Source of the DNA: Adiantum capillus-veneris
Taxonomy: Eukaryota > Streptophyta > Polypodiopsida > Polypodiales > Pteridaceae
Direction of reading: 5' to 3'
Assembly (NCBI GenBank): GCA_014529385.2
Contig: CM043954.1
Span: forward strand, 96,239,247 to 96,303,246
Length of the DNA stretch: 64,000 bases
This document shows positions 57,425 through 64,000 of this stretch, one piece after another. The number at the start of each line of letters is the position of its first letter. Position 1 is the stretch's first letter. The notes beneath the pieces are model-generated. The model saw only the letters and a program-made list of their open reading frames with translations, searched no databases and had not been told where the DNA came from. The translations under genes were made by a program, and so were the position numbers.

Positions 57425-59860
57425 CCTGATCAGAGACGCCATTCTGGGAGCATGCCTCATAACAGTCAGTATGATGGAGTGTAGAGAGACGAGAGCATTG
57501 CTTGAGAGGGATCTTCTCCTAGGGGTCATCAATTGCAGACAATCTTGGATAGCCTTTGGACGCCTTGTGTGACAGAAGAAGGGAGCGTTCCTAGCTTAGA
57601 TGGAGAGAGACTTATACCGGTTGTTCTTAATTAGAGACTCGGGGGAGGCATGGCGTTGCTTTCATGAGCACTCCCCTCCCCAGTGATTACTTCCCCTATT
57701 GTGTGGGATCAGTATGCAACATCCTTATATACGGTTCTTGGACAGACACCCCTTCTAGATCCTCATGAGCCATGCCCATCTACGAGTACCTCCTCTACCA
57801 CGGAGATGGTAAAGACGGCCATTGACAGGATGAGGACCAGGAGGGATTATGATCATGATGGTTTAGTAGCATAGCACTTTATACATGCTAGAGATATGTT
57901 GGCGGAGGTTTTTGCAGTTCTTTTCAATCATGTCATGTGTGAGGGTCTACCTGAGACTTGGAGACTGTCTACTATTGTACCTATCTTCAAGGCAGGTTTA
58001 TCCTACGGACTACTGTATAGTTACGACTGGACATACATTGGCACAGTTGTATGCATCTATCCTTGAGCAGCAGTTGAGTAGATGGGCAAAGAGCGAGGGC
58101 ATACGGGCAGCGGGACATGGCGGTTTCAAGAGAGGCTTCTCTACTCTCGACCATATTCTGACACTTGGAGCCATCACTAAGGAGGGTAGGGCACATAGGA
58201 GACGGATTGATTGTAGCTTTGTGGATTTCCTCAAAGCCGTGCCCAGAGCCAGATTTATGCGCAGATTACAAAAGATGGAAGTGCCCATTAAGTTGAAGTG
58301 AGGGATCATGGCTCTATACATATCAGTGATGGGACATGTACTTACTCCAGAGGGGATATTTGATTTAGTTCACTCCACCATTGGAGTGAGACAAGGTTGT
58401 CCATTGTCACTTCCTCTATTTAGTATGTATATAGATAAGGGTTTTGATAACATTGATAGAGAAGGTGACAGAGGTGCCTAGTTGGCAGGGACATGGATTC
58501 CATTGTTATATGCTGATGATATTGTGTTCATCTCTGACTCATTGGAGGGTATGCAACGACATTTGAATGCATTATATAGCTTTGCAGAGGATAGTGGATT
58601 TTTTGTAAACCTGCATAAAACCAAGGTTATGGTGTTTAACACCACACTGCAGAGACTGTGGAGTACATAGATGCATACACTTATCTTGGGATATTCTTCA
58701 TTGGGCGAAGGTTTTCTTTGAGAAGAGCATGAGAGACTAGACTCACCAGAGAGTATGTGGCCTTGGGAGGATTGGTGAGGATGTGTTTGCAGGTTCAGTT
58801 CAGGGAACCCCGAACAAAGCTCTTTCTCTGATACCTTGGTAGCTTCAACTATGCTCTATGGGATTCAGGTTTGGGGACCCTTAGTGGGTTAGGATGGGTG
58901 GAGAGGTATGGAGAGGCCCTTGATATCTATATGATCTCTCGGCTGATTAGAGCCAAGGCCTCCGTGCCACAGGGCAGAGTTAGCAGCCCCCCTCTATGGA
59001 CATAGAGGCGCTTACCTGATCAGTCTCCTTTATGCACAGATTATGGGATACTACTAGAGACAGATATGCTTGATTGGCCCTAGAGTCCTCCAGACAGTTA
59101 GCTTTACAGGGGGACATATAAAGCTGGTATGCACAGGTGTCATCATGGTTCTGGATACATGGTTTCAACATGGACAACTTGCCTCCCTTCCAGTACTTCC
59201 TCAATGCACCATCAATGTCTCTTACACGGGTGGAGATTACTAGACTCTTTCGCCAAGACCTGACCGAGTTGGAAATCAAAAGGACATGGATAGAGCCAAC
59301 GCAAGAGTGGGCACAAAGATTGCTTACTATAGAGAGCATCTTCTCGAACTCAAAGGGGAGGGGTTGTGATTCGACCTAGCTATGTAGATACACATCTATG
59401 TCATGGGTTACGGTGTGCTACGGACATCTTCACACCAGCTTGAGATTGAGACTGGTAGATTCAGAGGATACCAGCAGCTAGCAAGATATGCCGCCTATGC
59501 CATACAAAGCCAGAGACGGAGATGCATTATATATGTCAGTGCACAGTGTATTACGAGATACGGGGTTGCTTCCACTGTCTATTGAGAGAGGGCTTCGGAC
59601 CCTCCTTTAGAGTGATGAGCTATCAAGATCACAAATGTCTTGAACTGTATCTACTTGAGTTACACAGACACAGAAATAGTTTACTGAGGAGATCTGGAGA
59701 GAGACATTCCAAGAGAGAGATTATTGATTTCTTCACACCAGACACCAAACAGATAGAGGAGCAACCAGCACCTCATACTCGCACCTGCGGTGCTCTCATT
59801 GACCGAGCATTTTTGTGTACAGTGGTGCATGAGAGTGTTGAAGTTCTCATGTATGTGTGT
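57425..59860 (+). pseudogene. LINE retrotransposon, 5'-truncated, reverse transcriptase pseudogene
   Basis: It starts in the linker between endonuclease and RT (57440-57640 matches 63375-63610 of the second LINE). RT blocks follow: AIDRMRTRRDYDHDGLVA, TTGHTLAQLYASILEQQLSRWA, GFKRGFSTLDHILTLGAIT, and the catalytic YADD (58509-58520) with KTKVMVFNTT. The C-terminal part (59137-59700) has LFRQDLTELEIKRTWIEP and a degenerate Cys/His region (HYICQCTVYYEIRG). Stops and frameshifts occur throughout. 5' truncation is normal for LINE insertions. No poly(A) tail or target duplication is recognised, so the 3' edge is approximate. Confidence 0.85.
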
Positions 59861-61471
59861 TGATGGAGAATCAAGGGAAGAGGCTAGGGTTTTGTGCAGG
59901 ACAAATTGGAGCTACGACTCTCCCATTGGAGACAAGGCCATAAGAAAGAGAGAGAGAGGTCTGAGTTTTGGGTTGTTCTCGAAGCTTTTTGAGAGTGGAG
60001 GTTTTTTGGCAGAGAAAATAGTCTTAATGTGGTGTCTCTTGGTTGGCTTGGTTGGCGTTTCTTTGTAATCCCAAGCCCAAGCTCTACAATTTGTCTCACA
60101 GGGTGTTTTGGGTTGGGGTGCTTATAATTTTCAGAAGGCGAGGCTTGCATTGGAAGAAAGGAGACCATCTTGTGTATTTGGCTTAGGTTTTGTGTTTTGA
60201 GAGTGTATTTTCCAAACGGCAAGGAGGCTAAGCTCGCGGGGGGTACACTTTGTACATATGTAGGTGTATCACATGCGTGTCGGGGTAAAGGCGGCGTGCC
60301 TGCTACCCTGACCTGGACATGCCACTGCTGTCCTGTTAGAGTTATGGCATCTCTCTAGATTTGTCCAGTCGGTCTCAATTTCTCCCTGGGACAGGTGTTA
60401 GGGAGTGAGGGTTGTTTTTTGGTTGTGCTCGGCCAGTGTGAGATGTTTTCTCATGTTAGGATGTGTTTAGCCATGATTAGCCTTGGGTTTTGGCTTTGCT
60501 CCATGGCCATCAAGGTTCCTGTAGGCTAGGAATATTTTCCCAGCCTTGCCTTTTTTTTTCCTCCATTGCCTAGAGAGCTTTCGATGCCCTTTCTTGTCCC
60601 ACTTTCCTATTTTCTCCAGTTGTGGGGGGCTGGCTGCCTGGCCGGCCCAGACTTTGGGAGCTATACAGGAGTGGGCAGGGGCAGTATGGGATGGGTGTGT
60701 ATGCATGTTCTCTAGTATGCAGGGTGGCCCTAGAGGACAGCCCTAGGGTGGCTAGAGGGCAGATGAGGACAGTGGCTTGCGTTTCTTTTGCTTGCTGCCT
60801 AGCGTTTTTGGCCAGCCCTCTCCCTTACGGTCGTCAGGCCATGAGCAGCAACACCAGGCAGTTGATTTGGCAGCAAGGACAGCCCCCTTGCGTTTTTCTC
60901 CTCATAGCATCTACACGGAGAGGATGTGATCACCCAGATGCAGAGCACCACAGCAGAGATGCAAGCACTGAAGAGGAGGTGTTCCATTTTTTCTACATGA
61001 GACATGTCTCCCACTGTCAGCTCTCTTGCTAGGAGGAGATCACACCAGAGCCTCACTTTCTCAAGAGGCTAGAGCAGCCCATGTGGAGACCGTGTCAATG
61101 GTCTCGTGTGCAGGAGTAGATTATGTAATATGTGTACCTTAGGTTTGTCCACTGGGGCATGTCAGATCTATGTCGGACCACCTAGGTTGGTCACTTGTAT
61201 GAGTAGTTTGTTATCAACATGGAGAGCCTTTCCCAGATCTCTCTCTCTCTCTCTCTCTCTCTCCCCCCCCCCCCGCTCTGTGCTGCGCCGTGCACCCGCT
61301 CCCGCTCACTGCTCCCACTCTGCCTGCTCGTGCACTGCTGCTCCACCCCCTCGCGCTGCTGCTCCCGCTGCCCCTGCTCCCGCCCCCGCCCCATACTCCC
61401 CCCGCTGCCCCTGCTGCATCCTCGCTGCAACTCCCAAACCCCTCTCCCTCTCCTGTTGTGGCCTTTCAATC
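59861..61471. other. Spacer between the two LINEs, probably including the 5' leader of the second
   Basis: No recognised gene. A CT tract and C run (61239-61274) lead into a very C-rich stretch (CTGCTCC-type words, to about 61445) just before the ORF1 start. Frames there are Pro/Ala/Leu-rich repeat translations. Where the second LINE starts cannot be seen. Confidence 0.5.
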
Positions 61472-62365
61472 ATGAGAAAGCAGAATGGCAAGGATGACCC
61501 GGTGGAGGATGCCATCCTAAAATGCAAAGAAGAATTGAGCAAGTCCATTAGCAAGATCAACCGCCACCTCCTAGGTACTATTAACGTACTCGACCGTCGA
61601 CGCGCACGTGGCAGCACAGGAAAGCATGATACATACACTCGAGGATCGCGTGAAGGCCCAAGAGGAGGAAATCGCACTACTCACGAAAGAGCTTGCAGAG
61701 GTGCGATCGCAGAATGTCCTCGAAGAGGGAGAGCTTCAACCCTCAGTAATTGAAGAGCTTAACACGATCCAGGAACAAATGCGGGCCATCAAAGAAGCGG
61801 GGGAGCAAAAAAAGAAATGACGACCTCGTGGATAGATGTCATCACAAAGACCAAACAAAAAGCAGAAAAGGCCGAACAATGGATCGAGATTGTCAAGAAA
61901 GGAAAGGGCAAGGAAATAACCCCCACCCCCACACCAACCATTATCAACTTGACACTAGAAGAGGAGCAAAGGAGACGCGTGCGGGCCTTACACGTAAGGA
62001 TATGTGGCCTCAGAGACCAAGATAATGTGGATAAAGAGGTGAAAGAACTCATGACTCTGGTGGGGGTCAACGAGCAAAAGCATACGAGGGCTTGGAGAGT
62101 GGGCACTAAGAAAAGTGGGAACAACGGAGAAACCTTGAAGGAAAGGGCACTCATTCTCCGCTTCCCCTCCATGGAAGCGAAGGACTTTTTGAAGAAGAGA
62201 CCGACTCTAAAGAAGACTGGCATCTTTCTTGGAGATGACCTCACCCTCTTGTAGATTGCTCATATGCAAGAAGTAATGCCGGAAATTAGAGCAGCAAGGG
62301 GAAAGGGGAAGATTGCTTTTTACAGGGATGGAAAGGTGGTGATATTGGAGAGACGCCTCGCATGA
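61472..62365 (+). pseudogene. LINE ORF1 protein (coiled coil plus nucleic-acid-binding domain), broken
   Basis: Starts MRKQNGKDDPVEDAILKCKEEL at 61472. A frame change near 61600 leads to a coiled coil (IHTLEDRVKAQEEEIALLTKEL, 61630-61700). A second change at an A-rich run (about 61808) returns to the first frame, where ATG 61817 overlaps the stop as ATGA. The following part (VRICGLRDQDNVDKEVKEL, RALILRFPSMEAKDFLKKR) resembles the RRM-like domain of plant LINE ORF1 proteins. A stop at 62252 is followed by the same frame to 62363 (AARGKGKIAFYRDGKVVILERR), the expected basic C-terminus. Likely role: RNA-binding chaperone of the LINE particle. Confidence 0.75.
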
Positions 62366-62383
62366 CGGTGTGAGACCTATGGG

Positions 62384-64000
62384 ACCACACTAAAGATAGC
62401 AACCTGGAATTGTAATGGGTCACTCTGCCTTGATGTAGGGGCCTTTGAGGATAGCTTCACAGGGAGAGACATCATTTTCTACTCTGAGACGCATCAAGCA
62501 CCTGGGCAATCCATGCCACAGGTGAGCGGATATAGATGGGAGACAGCCTGCAGACATGAGACCAGATTGGAGCATCGAGGACGGGGCTAAGGGGGAGTGG
62601 TAGTTCTATTCAGGGAGGAGTTGCAGCCACTGATACATATAGCACGCAAGGATGAACAGGCTAGGTACATGTGGGTGAGGCTCAGGGCAGAGACGGGCAG
62701 ATACCTCTACATTGCTATTTGTTACTTTCCTCCTAGTACGCCAGTATATGCATCACCTGAGGACAATCCCCCTTTGCTATTTTGGATAATGACATATGGG
62801 AGTTTTCCAAGGATGGTGACATTATCATACTAGGGGATTTCAATGGTAGGACTGCCCACCACCAAACAATATTTTATGATACTTCCGAGGAGATGCTTAG
62901 GGAGCTGGATGTCACAGAGATGGGTCTATCCAGACTATCACAAGATGAGGAATACACTGAATATGGCAAATACCTGATAGATATGGGAACCGCACATAGA
63001 TTGGCCATTGTGAATGGCCTACAAAGATTCTCGACAGCTGGAGGTTTTACTTGCTTTGCACACCGACATGGTGCCAACATAGTGGATATGTTATTGCCCA
63101 GCCATGTCTCATTCCATTTTTTCAGGATTTCATGGTGGGTACTAGGCCAGTTGGAGTAGCAGTTGATCATGCTATCTTGTCTTTCACCCTGACCTTTCAA
63201 TTCAGCACAGCTCCATTAGGAGAGGTCCCCACACACACTCGGTATACCTTCATGAGGGAGACGGATGCAGCTATGCACCCAGGAGCCGGGACGGCCACTA
63301 GATGAACTCACTCAGATACTGATAGAGACGCTCCATGATGCAGCATCAGAGGCATATCCCCACAGCCAGCCCACATGGAGACGATCTGGGAGCATGCCCA
63401 AGAACAGTTGGTATGATGAGGAGTGTAGAGAGACGAGGATCAAATTACAGAGGGAAGTGCTCATGGGTATTACCACACATAGACAGTCACGGATTACCTT
63501 TCGCTGCCTAGTGCGACGAAAGAAAAGGGCTTATCTATCTCAGCTAGAGCAGGATCTGTATCAGTTATTTATAAGTCAGGACTCGGGCGAAGCATGGAGG
63601 CTGTTCCACGAGCATTCACCACCACCAGCGGTCACCTCCACTGAGACATGGGGGGAATATGCCACATCTCTCTACACAGCATCAGGGCAACCACCTCTAC
63701 CGGACACACTAGAGACATGCCCGGAGACATGTTCTTTCTTTACGGCCGAGAGGGTAAGGAAAGCCATTGACAGGATGAAGACAAGGAGAGCACATGATCA
63801 TGATGGTCTGGTAGCAAAGCACTTCATCCATGCCAGAGATATGCTTGCAGAGCTCCTGCTATGATGTTTAATCGAGCCATGTATGAAGGCTTCCCGGAGA
63901 CTTGGAGTATGTCTACGATTGTGCCTATTTTCAAGTCAGGAGATCCCATGATTCCCGCGAATTATCGCACCATCATGGTTGGTCACACATTAGCTAGGTT
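62384..64000 (+). pseudogene. LINE ORF2: endonuclease and start of reverse transcriptase, runs off the window
   Basis: An APE-type endonuclease begins at about 62387 with KIATWNCNG, then IIFYSETHQ, GGVVVLFREELQP, IIILGDFNGRT (62822-62855), GANIVDML and VDHAILSF (Ser of the usual SDH box replaced by Val). A stop near 62588 and frame changes near 62790, 63120 and 63265 break it. The linker (63265-63864) holds WYDEECRETRIKLQREVL and AERVRKAIDRMKTRRAHDHDGLVA. After another frame change RT begins with MIPANYRTIMVGHTLA (from 63949) and is cut by the window end. It is the same family as 57425-59860, here with the 5' half. The catalytic RT box lies outside the window. Confidence 0.88.

Noticed and set aside
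61106-61470. Pro/Ala/Leu-rich and Arg/Gly/Glu-rich frames upstream of LINE ORF1
   Set aside because: Low-complexity translation of a C-rich leader with CTGCTCC words.

Overview
This is nuclear DNA of a land plant, most likely a fern with a large, repeat-rich genome. Three things support that: Ty1/copia and Ty3/gypsy LTR retrotransposons nested inside one another, a LINE family, and a single intronless PPR-DYW RNA-editing gene. Long (GA/CT)n and (CA)n microsatellites are frequent. No bacterial, phage or CRISPR features are present. The fern assignment is inference from the style of the PPR and LINE proteins; other editing-rich seedless plants are possible.

Layout. 1-3470: no recognisable gene, only microsatellites. 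3480-4535 (-): decayed Ty3/gypsy reverse transcriptase. 4587-6480: two old minus-strand LTR remnants related to the LTR of element C. 6771-30229: a three-layer nest. The outermost layer is element B (minus strand, TSD accgt), with tRNA-Asp-type primer site, polypurine tract and 0.92 kb LTRs. Its interior carries a gag/protease-like reading frame but no recognisable reverse transcriptase or integrase. Element A (Ty3/gypsy, plus, 7231-19168, TSD catag) sits in the left LTR of B. Copia1 (9820-15359, TSD gagcc) sits in the gag region of A. 30315-32007 (-): a chromovirus pol fragment (D). 32008/32010-46038: element C, a plus-strand chromovirus with 1.3 kb LTRs. Its 5' LTR is split by copia2 (32805-38344, TSD attat), a close relative of copia1. 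46110-47230 (-): gypsy fragment E. 47233-52757: a dead copia element (F) whose 5' part is repeated in inverted orientation. 54034-56982: the PPR gene. 57425-59860: a 5'-truncated LINE. 61472-64000: a second LINE that runs off the window.

The only good candidate for a functioning host gene is the 982-aa PPR protein. It keeps the deaminase zinc-ligand motifs, but its open frame stops just before the last two residues of the usual Asp-Tyr-Trp end. The most unusual mobile DNA is element B: it has the cis signals for retrotransposition but a gag/protease-only coding region, repeated short protein motifs and an array of five hairpin-forming tandem repeats. All other coding regions carry stops or frameshifts and are annotated as pseudogenes.

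Limits: boundaries come from reading terminal TG/CA, target-site duplications, primer sites and sequence shared between copies within this window. No database search was run.
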